From Stachybotrys elegans (taxonomy: Eukaryota; Ascomycota; Sordariomycetes; Hypocreales; Stachybotryaceae), in assembly GCA_020746835.1 (NCBI GenBank), contig JAGPNK010000011.1, positions 806,001 through 870,000 of the forward strand: DNA of 64,000 nucleotides, read 5' to 3'. A program made the translations under genes and the position numbers. Position 1 is the first letter of the stretch. Each line of letters starts with the position of its first letter. The notes under the pieces were generated by a model. The model made no database searches, was not told the origin of the DNA, and saw nothing but the letters and a program-made list of their open reading frames with translations. Positions 1-12,218 of the stretch are shown here, piece after piece.

Positions 1-1
1 C

Positions 2-697
2 AACGAAACGCTGTTGACCTACACATTCCTCTGCGAGAACTGCCTAGACGTCAACCTGGAACGGGATGACGAGACTGGCGATGCTGTCATGGCGTGGGGC
101 CTGTCAGGGAAGCGACCCAGAGGACGTGCGACCGACAATGCAGCAAGGCTGGGCTCTCGCGAGCGAGGCTTTGGGCTGTTCACCGCTCGACTGGGTGAAG
201 CCAAGACGACAGACTTCGATGCTGTGGCTGCGACGGCACTGGATGCTGTCCCTGCCGTGGCCCGAGTGCAGACGGAGCTGCGACGTGCCATTGAGGACGA
301 TGTGGCCAACAACACGAGCGGAGACGAGACGGACGGCGTCAACGGCAATAGCGACAACGATGCTAATTCCGACGCCGAAGCCGATAACAGCGCCGACAGT
401 GGCGTCGATAGCGAGACCGATGCCGATGGTCAGACCGACAACAGCGACGTTGACGATGCGCTCAGCGATAGCGGACTGTCAGACGTTGCCGACGGCGTCA
501 ATGATCTCCTCACGGACGATGAAGTGGTCGGCGCCAAGGCCGCTGCCAAGGTTGGCGTCTCCAGTAGCATCCGCCTGTCGGCTCGCGACCTCGAAGTGGA
601 CGATATTCTGGAGGGCGACTTTGGCGATGACGAGTTGACCGACGATGACTCGGCCTACGACTTGTCTGACGACGATGATGATGACTTCTTCGACTGA
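2..697 (+). CDS. 3' end of an acidic protein of unknown function (5' end outside window)
   Basis: The frame is open from the first bases of the window to a TGA at 695-697, so this is a C-terminal part of at least 231 residues. No ATG is seen at the left edge; the first in-frame candidate start is a TTG, so the gene or exon begins outside. The first residues include a CENC pair of cysteines, which could be the end of a metal-binding or folded region. From about residue 100 on, the chain is low-complexity and rich in Asp, Ser, Asn and Glu, and it ends in a run of Asp. Such acidic tails are common in fungal nuclear and chromatin proteins, but I do not recognise the family. That it is coding rests on the long open frame and the clear compositional bias. 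Confidence 0.7.
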   Translation, partial: NETLLTYTFLCENCLDVNLERDDETGDAVMAWGLSGKRPRGRATDNAARLGSRERGFGLFTARLGEAKTTDFDAVAATALDAVPAVARVQTELRRAIEDDVANNTSGDETDGVNGNSDNDANSDAEADNSADSGVDSETDADGQTDNSDVDDALSDSGLSDVADGVNDLLTDDEVVGAKAAAKVGVSSSIRLSARDLEVDDILEGDFGDDELTDDDSAYDLSDDDDDDFFD

Positions 698-1842
698 GCA
701 AACTTTCGCCCAGATAACAAAAAGGGGAAAACAGTACATCGTCGCTTATACATCATGGTTAGAAAAATATGATGAGCCCGTTGCGATTGACTCGCCACGG
801 CTGGTCATTCACGGGAACGCTCTGTAGGATATGGATGGAGCATTTCGCATTATTTATTTTGTCGTGTTTTCTTTGTCTTGAAGTTAGAATACCCAGGCTG
901 CACTGCAAGCGAACAAAGTAGGAAATAAAAGAGATCAAAATGAAGCGACTTGGCTGCAACAACTTTGAGTGGACACAATGACTACGACAACGTTGACGAG
1001 GCCTGTCGGCTCCCGCATCGGAGGATGGACATTGAGCCATAGGAATGCTATCCCGACCATGTCCCACTGGAGAAAAGAGGTGGACTGATGCTGCTTGCCG
1101 CTCACACTTGCCCGTCTGTCCATTTACCCCTCTAGTTCCCCTCATCTCTGCTCGGTGAGATTCCAGGCTTTCTGTCTGCCAAGAAGTGAGGAGAGATGTT
1201 GGGCATGTGCATCTGTCTTGGCGGCCGAGAAAGCGGCACGGTTCGGGCTTGTGCCATGCAATTCGTGACGTTGTCCTCATCCGCACGAGCATTGTGCAAC
1301 TCAATTGACCCATAGAGGCAATGATTTAGCTGTATAGTAATATATGCTGTATGACAAACGCCTGATGCCTCTGTGATATACACTCACCCTCACCATCATA
1401 CTCTCATTCTGGCCTTGCCACAGGTAAACGGCGCTCCTCATGGCCATCTCACACGATCACTTTCCTCTTTGCACCTAGCCAGGCCCCAGCATACAAGGTT
1501 CCCCCCAATCCTCCCCCACCGAGGAAGCCCTGGACCCTACAGCAGCAGAGTCGAATCGGACGACGCCGTCGGTATCCCCTCGCGGCCAACGGCCCTTTTA
1601 CCACTTGCCTTTCGAGGTTACGCCAGCCATGGGGACGATATGCATGCAGTTCGCCCAGCCTGCGCGCCATGCGTCAATCAGGAAGCTGGGCTCGATTGGA
1701 TTCGCTCAATTATGTCGGCCAGATAATCGCCACCACGAAATTTGTTTGCGCAAAGGGTATTTAACGGCGCGCGCGCCCATCTCCGCGTTCCGTTCCTCAG
1801 CTCCGAAGCCATCCCGTCCCAGCGAGTGTAGTAGTAGTAGCT
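698..1842. other. Intergenic region with alkaline phosphatase promoter
   Basis: No convincing coding frame on either strand. It holds the 3' flank of the acidic protein gene and the promoter of the alkaline phosphatase. A TATA-like stretch lies at 1756-1764, about 80 bases before the ATG at 1843, followed by a short alternating GC run and three TAG repeats just before the start. Confidence 0.6.
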
Positions 1843-3485
1843 ATGCGTCTCCAGGCTCTTCCCCTCGCCGTCGCCGGCGCTCTGCTCTCCGGCAGCGCCC
1901 AGGCCGCTCCTGGTGCCAAGGCCAAGAACTTCATCTACGTGGTGCCCGACGGCTACGGCGTCGCCTCGCAGGTTCTGGCTCGCGACTACTACAGCATCAC
2001 CAATGGCGAGGGCACTGTCGCGCGACCCGACACGTCTGCGCTCGGCGTCGACACCATGGTAAGCGCAAGCTGCGATGAATTGGGGGCTCAATGGCATTGT
2101 GCTGACAGTCCTTGTGATAGATTGTCGGCAGTGTCAAGACGCAGGCTTCGGATAACCTCGTCACCGATTCGGCCGCCTCTGGCACCGCATACGCCTGCGG
2201 CCACAAGACGTACAACGGAGGTTCGTCCCTCAATGCCAATTGACACCGCCACCACTAACTCGTCATCAAAACAGCCATCTCTGTCGACGACGACGGTCTG
2301 CCCGTGGCTTCCGTCCTCGAGGCCGCCTACCTCAAGGGCCTCAAGACGGGCCTCGTCGTGACGTCGCGCATGTCGCACGCCACGCCCGCCGTCTACTCGG
2401 CCCACGTCCTCTACCGCGACTCGGAGAACGAGATTGCCGCCCAGCAGGTCGGCTACAGCCACCCCTGGGGCAAGTTTGTCAACATCCTCATCGGCGGCGG
2501 CCGTCGCCACTACCTGCCCACTTCCCAGGGTGGCCGCCGCGAGGATGGTGTCAACCTCGTCAACTGGGCTGTCGAGAACGGCTACAACTACGCTGCCGAC
2601 AAGTCCGAGTTTGAGGAGGCGCAGGAGGATGGTATCCTTCCCCTGCCCTTCCTCGGCCTCTTTACTTCCAGCGATCTGACCTACGAGGTCGACCGTGACG
2701 TGGAGCGGGAGCCTTCTCTGCTCGAGACGACCATCGCCGCCATCCACACGCTCGCCGACGCCACCAAGCGCTCCTGCAAGGGCTACTTCATCATGGTGGA
2801 GGCTTCTCGCATCGACCACGCCGCCCACGCCAACGACGCCACTGCCCACCTCCACGAGACCCTCATGTACAACGAGGTCATGCTCTGGCTCAAGAACTAC
2901 GTCGAGGAGAACCCAGATACCCAGCTGCTGTCTGCTGCTGACCACGAATGCGGCGGCCTTACCCTCATTGACGGATACGACCCTCTCGCTTTGGCGCGTG
3001 GCCAAAACTCTGGCGACTACATTCGCGCGCTGGCTACCAACTACGCGGGCGATGACCTTTCCGGCTTCCTGAGCGACACGATCCTCCCCGCCGTTGGAGT
3101 CGTCGACTACACCGAGGAGGACCTCAGCGGGTGGGTTTCCATCGCCAACTCCGAGGGCGCATCTGCCGCCGTCAACGCCATCTACGACGCCTTCCACGCC
3201 GTGGCAGGCATCAACTGGTCCACCGGCGGCCACAGCGCCGCAGACGTGGTGCTGTACGGCCATGCGCAGGGTCCTCGCCAGGCCGAGCTGGAGAGGTACA
3301 TTGGCGGCTTCCGTGACAACACTGAGCTGCCTGGCTATGTGGCGCGCGTCCTGGATCTCGACTTGGATGCTGCTACCAGCAAGCTCCGTGCGAATGGCAC
3401 CAACTGGGTTCAGAAGCGTGAGCTGCTTGCCGATATTAAGAAGCGGGCTAATGAAGCTGCTCGCGAGCACTCTCACGAGTATTAA
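1843..3485 (+). CDS. Secreted alkaline phosphatase (PHO8/PhoA superfamily)
   Basis: Hydrolyses phosphate monoesters at alkaline pH. Exons: 1843-2058, 2121-2220 and 2275-3485, giving 508 residues; introns are 62 and 54 bases with GT/AG ends and matching phases. Residues 1-21 form a signal peptide ending near AQA, so the product is probably secreted; there is no N-terminal membrane anchor as in vacuolar yeast Pho8. Family motifs: VPDG with metal-binding Asp36; DSAAS with the nucleophile Ser89 (spanned only after splicing exon 2 in); EASRIDHAAH; SAADHE; and STGGH near the C-terminus, matching the Zn and Mg ligands of the family. The length is usual for fungal enzymes. Expression is probably phosphate-regulated as in other fungi, but I saw no proven site. 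Confidence in the family is high. Confidence 0.95.
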
Positions 3486-3883
3486 ACCTGGATCACGTCG
3501 AAACGGTTGATTAGACGAAGATTAATAAAGGGATCCAAAGCATCTTGGGCATAAGAGTTTAGAATAACTGCGAGAAACAGTATGACGTGACGACCAAACT
3601 ATTCAGCTTTTGCATTATTGCCAAGTCCTTTCACAACAGCTACGGAATTATTCCGTAGTGTAGATCAGCATCCAGTGACCCGTGCGGCTGATGTTGAGGT
3701 ACGGAACAAGGATCCTGTTGGTGGATCGGATGGATCTAGGCAGATTCTGTAGGCTCTCTTGGTTAGTGACTCAAGATAACTTGGGGGCTACAAATACCGC
3801 GGTCGCTTGTCCGGGTTCCGTTACAGGCAGCGCCAGTTGCCCAGCATTATTATCCGCCTGATACTTCAATCACTATTCCAGTG
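3486..3883. other. Short intergenic region
   Basis: Phosphatase 3' flank, with an ATTAATAAAG polyadenylation-like sequence near 3521-3530, then the promoter of the next gene. It contains the 19-bp palindrome listed separately. No coding frame seen. Confidence 0.6.
3640..3658. promoter_or_regulatory. Perfect palindrome containing CGG-N7-CCG
   Basis: CTACGGAA, three bases, then TTCCGTAG: an exact 8-bp inverted repeat. Its inner part reads CGG-N7-CCG, the layout bound by dimers of many fungal Zn2Cys6 regulators. It lies 155 bases after the phosphatase stop and about 225 bases before the next start codon. It could instead be a hairpin in the 3' UTR of the phosphatase. Function is inferred. Confidence 0.35.
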
Positions 3884-5911
3884 ATGCGGCCACTTCTCCA
3901 AATTGCTGCATCCAGCCGCTCCCTTATCGCCTCCATCGATGTTGCTCAAAAGGGCCTTGCAAAGCCGGAAGCTGGAGACGTGTCTTTGCAACTACACCAA
4001 TCGATGCTGAGTACATTCCAAGACCTCCAGCTTATCGCCCGCCAGTTGGACCAAGTAGCCGTCAACAAGAGCAACAATGAAGCAGACCATCTGCCTCAAC
4101 TCATCAAGGAGGAGGTGATGACCATCTTGAAACGGTGCCAATCAGACGCCGAGGCTCTAGGCTCGGCATATTGTGAGAAGCAAAGTGCGTCGAAAAATAC
4201 CAGACATCGTCGTCAAATTCTGGAGCCGGATAGGGCAGTGCAACGTCTCCGCCTGGACTACAGGCGCATAAGAGTTGCACTAGACATCTTGGAATTGTAT
4301 GCTCTACCAACAAGCGACTGTGGCAGGGGACTAATTCGCATTTCTAGATCTGCGTCTCCTTTGCTGCGTGCATCGGCAGACGAAGACTATGATGAGCAAG
4401 CCTATGAAGCAGCAAGGTCTGATATTCTGATTAGAGTTGCTCGAATGCGCGGGTTATTCTCTTCGGTGGAGGACACGCCCAAGACGGAGAGTTCGGCATC
4501 ACCACCAACATACGACGAAGCAACACAGGGTAGTGACGAACGAAACTTGGACAATTCTCATTCTTTAAGGGCCAGTCATGATGAAAAGAAAAGTCTATCG
4601 AAAGAAACAGTCCAGGTCGTGACGTCGGCCCAGACAAGTGCAGCGGAGAGCTCAACGGCGAGAGATTCTGTCAAGTGAGTTCCGAGCTGGTTCCAGTTCC
4701 CAGAAGATACTCTAAAAGGCTTGTCACGCTGACGCGGATCTCACCACAGAAGAAAAAATCATGGCATTGAGCTCAAGCAGATGGTTACAATTTCGCCAGC
4801 CCCTACAACCTCGCCCAAAGAAATCTTCAAAGCCATTTCTTTTAGCTCCGGAGGAAGGAGAAAAGTGACAGTGGTAACCATGAGTGCACTCAGAACATAT
4901 AACGTCGAAACTGGGAAGCTCGTTTGGGAGCTATACGGGACCTCGCCGTCACTCGTCCAGCTGCATGAAGCGCCCGTTCAGTTTACTGGGAGAATCGCAG
5001 CATCGAATGACGGCGGCGTCCTATGCGCCACCATCATGCGAAACGATTCATTCCAATTCGTCATCATAGAGGCACACGATGGTACTGTACGAACGCTGAG
5101 AGCCCTCTATCAAGGCGATAGGGGATTGCCCTTCAACTCCCACGACAACAACTCCGTCGCCCTCCTTTGTTGGGGCCCGAGCACCGTGAAAATCCTCGAC
5201 ATCAGTCCTGGATCACAGGGCACGCGTGATTGGAAATATATGCCCGCCCCTACGGTGCCGCTGCTACGTGGTGTCTGCATGGCGATGACTCCAGATAACC
5301 AGCATGTCGTCTCCTGCGAAGGACCCCTGATTACAGAACTCACCAAGGACTTTACAGTCAGGGTCCGGGTTTCCCGATGCTATGAGGGAAATCCCATTCA
5401 TTCCCATACCTTCCCAAGCTCAAAAACTGCTCTAAACACCTTCCAATCGGACCGGGACTTTCTTCCAGGCTTCCATTTCCCCAGCGAGTCCCAGTGGCTC
5501 GTCTCCTTTCCCGACTACAACGACGCCTCGAGGACATGCATAGCCGACGCCAAAACGGGCGTGATAGTCGCTAGGGTATCTGCCGAGCTCAACTACCTAC
5601 AGCAATGGCAGGCTGGTGTGATGCCGGCACCAGCACCGGTGGAGGTGGTGCTGGATACGGCAACGGGTGTGTGGACCCGGATGCAGGTGAACCAGTCGCT
5701 GGTCCCGGCGGGAAAGACTGCTACGATATCGCGATTCGTGGTTCCCGGGGTAGGGCCGCGGGGAAAAGGACTGCGAGGGCCCCCGACGGTAGAATCTGTG
5801 GTGATGAAACTCGAGGCAAAAGACGTATGCCATCTGTCACCAGATGGGAGGTTTCTCACGGTTCGCCATACTTTGAATGGCAAGGTCGACGTAATTTCGC
5901 TGCAAGACTAA
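3884..5911 (+). CDS. Uncharacterised two-part protein: helical N-terminus, weak beta-propeller (WD40-like) C-terminus
   Basis: Exons 3884-4674 and 4750-5911 join in frame (phase 2; 75-base intron with GTGAGT donor and CACAG acceptor) to give about 650 residues. Without splicing, the two halves look like separate genes. The first ~165 residues look alpha-helical, with many Leu/Gln/Arg heptads, and resemble the helical N-terminal domains found on fungal STAND and NACHT-type proteins; this is a loose resemblance. A disordered Ser/Thr-rich linker follows, carrying a PPTY (PPxY-type) motif at about residues 206-209 that could bind WW domains. The C-terminal ~370 residues have repeated short beta-strand patterns (for example a TYNVETGKLVWEL segment), as in WD40-like propellers. 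No catalytic motif was found. The ATG at 3884 is chosen because the preceding codon is GTG. Confidence 0.7.
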
Positions 5912-6843
5912 AAGGTCAACCAGAAAATGTCTGAGAATTTGTATGGATTTTCTCAAGCTTATGTCGTTGCCATTACAATCGCCGTCTCTCCACTTGTGGC
6001 GAATCGGCCCCCAAGAGGGAAACAAATCCTTCGATACCGATAGCAATGTCAGCATCTTCCTAGCTGATATCTGCGGCATTTTGGCCTTATTGCGATGTGT
6101 TGTCCGTGTATCCTGTTCATTTGCTTCTCATATGTCCTTCATTCTTGGACTTCTGATCGAGCTCTTCTCTGGCACGCCAAGTTCCAGCAAAGTCTCTGGT
6201 GGCGCTCTATAGGACTTGCTCGTGTTATGGTCCGTAACGCCAAGAAACAGTCCAGATCACAGCCAAGCCAGTCACACATGCCATGACTCGAACCTTGCAT
6301 GGTAACGCCAGCTTCATGTGGGACAAGATGGTGGCCTCCCTGAGAGTCACAACCCGCACTCCGCGACCCATCATTGGCCCGAGACCATGCAACACGGTAT
6401 AATAGGCTGATAACAAAACACCGCATCACGGGTCAGGCGCCCTCTTGTTGAATCGCGATTGCCTATCTGGTAGCTGTACTCCCTGGCTGGTACGTGTCAG
6501 CTACCCCGCCGCCGGAGATGCTGTCGAATGTGGCCATTCAGCGTACTGCCAGGGTTGCATGCATATGTGAGCAAGGGATCATTTATGGACCACTTTCAAT
6601 CTGCGTAGCCGAATGTGACGCCTGGACCGCCAGAGGCCCTCATCCCTGAGCATGTTTGGCCACTCCAATGTAACCTAACCTAACCTACCTGCATAGTGTT
6701 TACGTGTACACCGGCAGGGGAAGGGTTCCCATGACTAGACATATAAGAAAGGTCTTCCGCGAGCACAAGACGTTTGCATGGTTTGGCAGATCCGTCTTCG
6801 GCAGAGGTTGTTTTGGTCTTGAACGGTTCAATCACCCTGCAAA
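5912..6843. other. Intergenic region with P450 promoter
   Basis: No supported gene. It includes a telomere-like TAACC triplet repeat at 6671-6685 and a TATA-like ATATAAGAAA at 6741-6750, about 95 bases before the P450 start. Confidence 0.55.
6671..6685. repeat. Three tandem TAACC units
   Basis: TAACC occurs three times in a row, followed by TACC. It resembles, but does not match, the fungal telomere unit (CCCTAA). It is too short to mean more than a microsatellite. Confidence 0.5.
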
Positions 6844-8520
6844 ATGGCGATTGAAACGCTATTGCCCGCATTTGCCGTAGTCTTCGTAGGCTACTCCGCG
6901 TACTCTCGTCTTTTCAGCAAACGCAGCACCCAGAAGCGGCTACCAGGCCCGGAACCGCTGCCGCTCATCGGGAACCTCCTAGATCTGCCTCAGAAAGGGA
7001 CCACCGAGTTCACTCACTGGCTGACGCACAAAGACAAGTATGGGCCGATCAGTTCGGTCAGCATCTTTGGCCAGACTATGCTTGTCTTGCATGACCGAGA
7101 AGCAGCCAGCGACTTACTCGAAAAGAGGTCAAAGGTTACCTCCGGCAGACCCTACTTTGAGTTCTCGCACCTGGCCGGCTATGGTGGCTACATAACCGTT
7201 AATTCCTACACCGACATGTTTAGGAAACAACGCAAATTCGTGCATCAACAGCTAGGAACCAAGAGAGCGGCTGACCAGTACTCTCATGCTCAGAGGTATG
7301 CCGTCAAGGGCTTGTTGACGCATCTCTTGGAAAACCCAGACAACTTGGTGGAACACTTCAAAGTGTAAGTGCTGAATCACCTCTACCACGAGCACCGGCT
7401 CACAATAAATAGACTATCAGGAACTATCATTCTCCAGACTGCATATGGCTACTCCGTGGACGAGGTTGACGAGGATCCCATGATACGTCTGGTGGAGCGT
7501 ATGATGATGAACTTCGCACAAGCATTCATGCCCATGGCTTGGATCGTTGATGCCCTTCCTTTCCTGAAAAGCTTTCCAGAATGGCTGCCGGGCATGTCGT
7601 TCCAGCGAATCGGCAGAGAGTGGACTCGAATCAATGAAATGGTGGCCAATATACCCTACACGTTTACCAGGCAGCAAATGGCCGCCCACAGCCATCGGCC
7701 TTCCTTGGTTTCCAAGATGGTGGAGGATGTTGGCCACGGCGCCTCTGATCCCACGCTGGATCCCGATGACGAGTACGCCATCAAGTGGTCCGTCGCGGCA
7801 CTGTATGGTGGTGGCGCCGATACGACCGTGTCCAGTCTCACTAGCTTCATCCTCGCCATGGTGATGTGTCCAGAGATCCAGCGCCGGGCTCAGGAAGAAC
7901 TCGACAACGTTGTGGGCTCCCTGACACTGCCCCAGCCTGAAGATAGGGACAGGCTGCCGTACATCAACGCCTTGGTCAAGGAGACTCTTCGATGGTTCCC
8001 TGTCGTGCCGTTGGGTGTCGTCCACGAGACTGACGCAGAGATCGAGTACAGGGGATACACTATACCCAAGGGAGCCATGATAATCCCATCTATCTGGTGG
8101 TTCCTCCACGACCCAGAGATTTACGACAACCCGGACACCTTCGACCCTACCAGATTCCTACCCCCGCGTAACCAGATTGATCCGGCCAATTATGCCTTTG
8201 GGTTCGGTCGCAGAATCTGTCCCGGCAGGTTCCTGGCTGATGGGACGATTTTCTTGAGCATCGCGCAGATGCTTGCCGTCTTCAACATTACCAAAGCTGT
8301 TGATGAGAAGGGTGTGCCTATCGAGCCTGTCATCAAACATATATCTGGCCTTCTTGACCGCCCCCAGGATTTTCCGTACACCATCACCCCAAGAAGCAAG
8401 GCTCACCAGGAGCTGATTGAGAAGATTGCGAAGGAGAACCCTCGCGGCCATGGCGATAGTCATCAGCTGGGAGATGCGCCGGTGGAGATTGATGATATTT
8501 TGGCACACGGACTTAGGTAG
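6844..8520 (+). CDS. Cytochrome P450 monooxygenase, O-methylsterigmatocystin oxidoreductase-like group
   Basis: Exons 6844-7364 and 7413-8520 (48-base intron, GTAAGT...AATAG, phase 2) give 542 residues, normal for a fungal microsomal P450. An N-terminal hydrophobic helix (about residues 5-22) would anchor it in the ER, followed by the proline-rich hinge LPGPEPLPLIGN. Further motifs: I-helix GGGADTT (about 306-312), K-helix ETLR (364-367), and the haem loop FGFGRRICPGR with the axial Cys at about 443. The overall pattern resembles fungal enzymes annotated as O-methylsterigmatocystin oxidoreductases, a label used for many P450s of unknown substrate. No polyketide synthase or peptide synthetase lies nearby, so no pathway can be assigned. 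A TATA-like box lies about 95 bases upstream. Confidence 0.93.
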
Positions 8521-8801
8521 ACGAAGACGAAGATTGGGAACGGGGTTGGAACAAAATGTTCTTGTGTTCAGTTTCTGTATTTCTTAGTTTTGCATTTCTC
8601 GAATTATTGAGCAGTGAACGAGTACATGATTGATTGACCTTAGCCGCTATCATTGATACCCATTACATGGATGAGGCTTTTCAGTCTTGCAATCAGTTCA
8701 GACAAACCTCAAGAGAACTTCTTTGTCAAGGGAAGGGCAATTTGTGGCTCAAGAATATTTTTCATCGAACTGGGCATAGATGAAATGCCTCGATGCCTGG
8801 T

Positions 8802-10911
8802 CTAGATGAGAGTAAACTCCTTTACTTGGAAACGACTCCATTCCTCTGGATCAAACGCTCGAGGAAAGTAAACGAGGCCGATTCTCCTAAATCTGTCCTC
8901 TTCAATCTTCTCTAGCGCCAGCATATATGCATAATCTGGTGGTCCTACACTGGTTACGATCCAAATATCCCGTGGTTTATCCCTCTCGGTGTCCAAGAGG
9001 CAGTTCAGATCGGAGCATGGCTCCTCCAGCGAATCACCATCGGTGGATTTATAAAATTGCGTCGGGTGTCCATAGTATCCTTCGTCGTGCTCGTAATTGT
9101 ACCATGCTCGTGTCATAGATGCGCGGATACGGAGCTCAGCTTTGACTTGTGTCGCCATCAAGTCATCATAGCCAAGCGCGACATTGACACTCAGAATCTT
9201 GAAATCTTGCCGTCGCTGATATTTTTCGTTTGTGGCATGCTCTTCCTTCATCCAAAACTCGACACAGCCTTGCACACTTGCCCAGCTCCAGGAAGGATAG
9301 CGTGCTAGATCCGCCGGACGAGACAATTGAAAGAAGTGTCGTTTTACGGCGGTCCGTGTGTTGCGTTCAATCTTTGGTTTAGGGCCCCAAAATAGCCCAC
9401 GCTTCAGGTCATTCTCCCATAGGCCTGCGATGAAAGCACCTGGGTACCTGGTCATAAGCGTGTTGAAGCGTGAGGCCACACCAGCAATTGCGGGAAGCGT
9501 ATCAGTAGCCATCGTGAGATCTCGAGTGCGGTATTCCTCGACCAAGCCATACCATACTGTATAGTCGAACTTTGTGGTATGGCTATGATAATCGAGTCGC
9601 AACTTGATGAAATCGGATATGAAAGTGTCATAGATTCTCTCCCTGGAGACTCCAATACTCTGCATAGAGTGTCAGCCATATCATCTTTCTGAAAATTAAT
9701 AGTGGCAGTGGTTGGGGTACATGACTTACTTCATGCATTCCGCTCTGCTCCAGCGTTAGACCTTGTGCGCATTCCCACATCATTTGGTCCTTGGTATAGT
9801 GTAGCAGCTTTTTGGATAACAGGCGTTCCTGCATACACCAACCTCTGTTGTCGAGAGAACACTGCTCAATGATATCCGTAATGCGAGGCTCTTGCCCACA
9901 AACAGCGAGTTCCTCGTGAATCTGAACGTGCTTGCGCTGGCGGGGGCCAAGGAACCCTTTGGTGCTCGCATCGGAGCTCATTGCTGAGATGGTCAAAGCA
10001 GCTTGGGAATAGATGTCTGCCATTTTCGCGGCTTCACTTTGCCAATCAGAAGCCGAATCTTGGATAATGCACAGCGCATCAATCCAGATGTAACGGAAGC
10101 CCAGCTCGCGAGCGACTCGGACAGCATCGACAAAGTTCCGAGGCAACTGGTCCATGGGAAGTGCTTTACGGTATTGCTCCAAGACGTCCTGGGTCAGCTT
10201 GCATGGTATGTCTCCGCCCCAGCAATGACTCAATGCAACATAGTATCCCTCTTCCTCCTCTGTCGTTATAAGCAACCGTGGAACAGCATTGTACTCGGGT
10301 GGTTGGCCGATGTCAATAACGCGAGTGGGTAGGGGAGCCTCTGGCGAATCACCACATGATTTGTGGCCCTCATTGCAAGTTTGCAGCCAGTATCTGGCAG
10401 TATCAAACGCGTCTTTGGAATCGGATCTCGCGGGAAGAGCACGGTAAAAGCGCTCTGGGTTGCCGACCTGTTTCCCATGGCCATCGAGAACAGTCTCGTG
10501 TTCCGTGTCGTAGGGCCGATGCTTAACAATGTGGAAAACATGCGGCTCCCACATACCAAAATACCAGAAAGAGTACTTGGCCTCTTCGAAGGTGGCCACG
10601 ACTTCGACTGGGCGATTGTTTTGAAAGCAGTATAGCTTCAATGAGTAGGTTCCATTTGGTCCATCGGCCTTAAAATCGTCTGCGATTAGGCTGCAGACGC
10701 CGCATCCTGCGTCGGCGCTCTTGACGAGGCTGGCGTGAGAATCATGGTGTCGGAAAACGTCACGGCCTTCGGTCCAGCGTGTTGATTCCACGCGTCTCGC
10801 GCCTCCCTTGACTTTGACCCTTTTGCCTGTCACCTGAAGGATGCATTTTGCGAAGTCGGCGCAAATGTCACAAACGGTGGCGTTGGGGAGAGGAGAGTCT
10901 TGCTGTGCCAT
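8802..10911 (-). CDS. HET-domain (heterokaryon incompatibility) protein
   Basis: Read on the minus strand, exon 1 is 10911-9730 and exon 2 is 9659-8802, with a 70-base GTAAGT...GCAG intron in phase 0; product about 679 residues. The ATG at 10911 (MAQQDS) is preferred because the open frame upstream begins only with a GTG. The N-terminus has a CDICADF cysteine pair. The HET block shows the usual signature: ALSHCWGG, then FVDAVRVARELGFRYIWID with LCIIQD, then DWQSEAAKMADIYSQA, and RGWCMQERLLS. The C-terminal half has no recognised domain but contains the YPSWSWAS segment common after HET domains. Such proteins act in nonself recognition and cell death on hyphal fusion; the partner here is unknown. 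Confidence 0.92.
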
Positions 10912-12184
10912 GTTACAAGTTACGTGGCTCCAACCGCATGCAACCACGGGTGATGGAGGAATATAAGATGTGTGCGGGGTTCAACATCAACTACAGTGGG
11001 GAGACAGGATTTGGTGGTCCCGGTAGGGAGTTGAACGAGATGTCTAAACGAGATGGATAGACGATGGGCCCAATTGTCTCGGCGACGTGGATACGTCCGA
11101 TTTCACCGTTCCTAATCGCCGAAAGACATGTATCAAATGGTTGAGATGCAATGATTCGCGCAACGGTCGTCATGCAAACCTTACGAGGCAGCACAAATGC
11201 ATCACGAACTCTGGATGTACGCACACGGCACACCTTTCTACCCTTCCAGGGTCTGGGGCCAAGTACATGAGGGTATGGGGTGTTTGGCTGCACTGAGAGA
11301 TGAGCTTCGTTTCAACTGCAGCGATGTATAAACGAGATAGATATGTCGCCCCTACACTCTCTGCAAGGATTCTTTGCATGTTGTCACTGTTGAGCATGGT
11401 TTGGGAACTGATAAACGGTTTACCTGCTCGGACCAATCAAGGGAGTGGGAACTGCCCTGCTACCAGTTTTTTTTGTCATCAGGGGTGCAGTGGGAACCGT
11501 ACCCAAACTGCGTTCGCGCGTTGTGTGGGGGATGGAAAGTGGCTGGCTGAAGACCCGCGAACGGTGGCATGCAATCCAGACACCAGAGGATTCGATCGGC
11601 GACAGCAGTGCGCTGACAGCATACGTGTCAACCAGTTACCCCGCGATATTACTGTAGGACACCTGGCTCCGGAGACACCGAGTGCAGCTGAGATCCTGCA
11701 TACCTCAATGGCGCTTGAGTCAACAGAACAGGCTTCAGGTGGTGGACACTGTCGGTAGAACAAAGGTTGGCAAATGGGAGACCCAATCATAGTGGGTTGC
11801 CTGCCAGCACAAGAGGTGGGCCGCTGCCACTGGCTAGCTGAACTGAGCCGATACAGAAATGATCTTCAGAGAGAGATCCTCACATCAGCTGTCGGTATAG
11901 GGAAAGCTGGTGATATCCCGGGGATACCTGACTCCGTAGCCATGGGCAAGCCTTCTGCATGATGAAATTGGGAAAACAAAAGGGTATCCATTCTTCCCAG
12001 CACCGTACAACTGCTCTCGCTTGGATACTATACAATCGGTCTATGGTGCAATCTTCCAACCCAAGCCACTCGAACATCATCAACGCAGCAAGTTATTCCA
12101 GCTCCTCGGCTCCAAACCTAGTTCGCATCCACCCACACTAGCTTCCATATCTCAATACCATGCCTGGAGAACATAGTGTCGGCA
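10912..12184. other. Gene-free stretch left of the transposon
   Basis: Only short, compositionally unremarkable frames on both strands. It carries the promoter of the HET gene at its left end. Base composition is ordinary, so the strong AT bias of the neighbouring element does not extend into it. Confidence 0.5.
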
Positions 12185-12218
12185 AGTTATCCCTTTGAGT
12201 GTGCGGGAGCAGCAAGCA
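12185..12218 (+). repeat. Left terminal inverted repeat
   Basis: Matches the reverse complement of 14367-14399 over about 33 bases, with one extra T near the outer end and one G/A difference. It marks the left end of the transposon. Confidence 0.85.

Noticed and set aside
2088..3476. A 462-codon open frame antisense to the alkaline phosphatase
   Set aside because: It lies wholly opposite a gene with clear catalytic motifs and is rich in Val, Gly and Ala, as expected when GC-biased codons are read in reverse.
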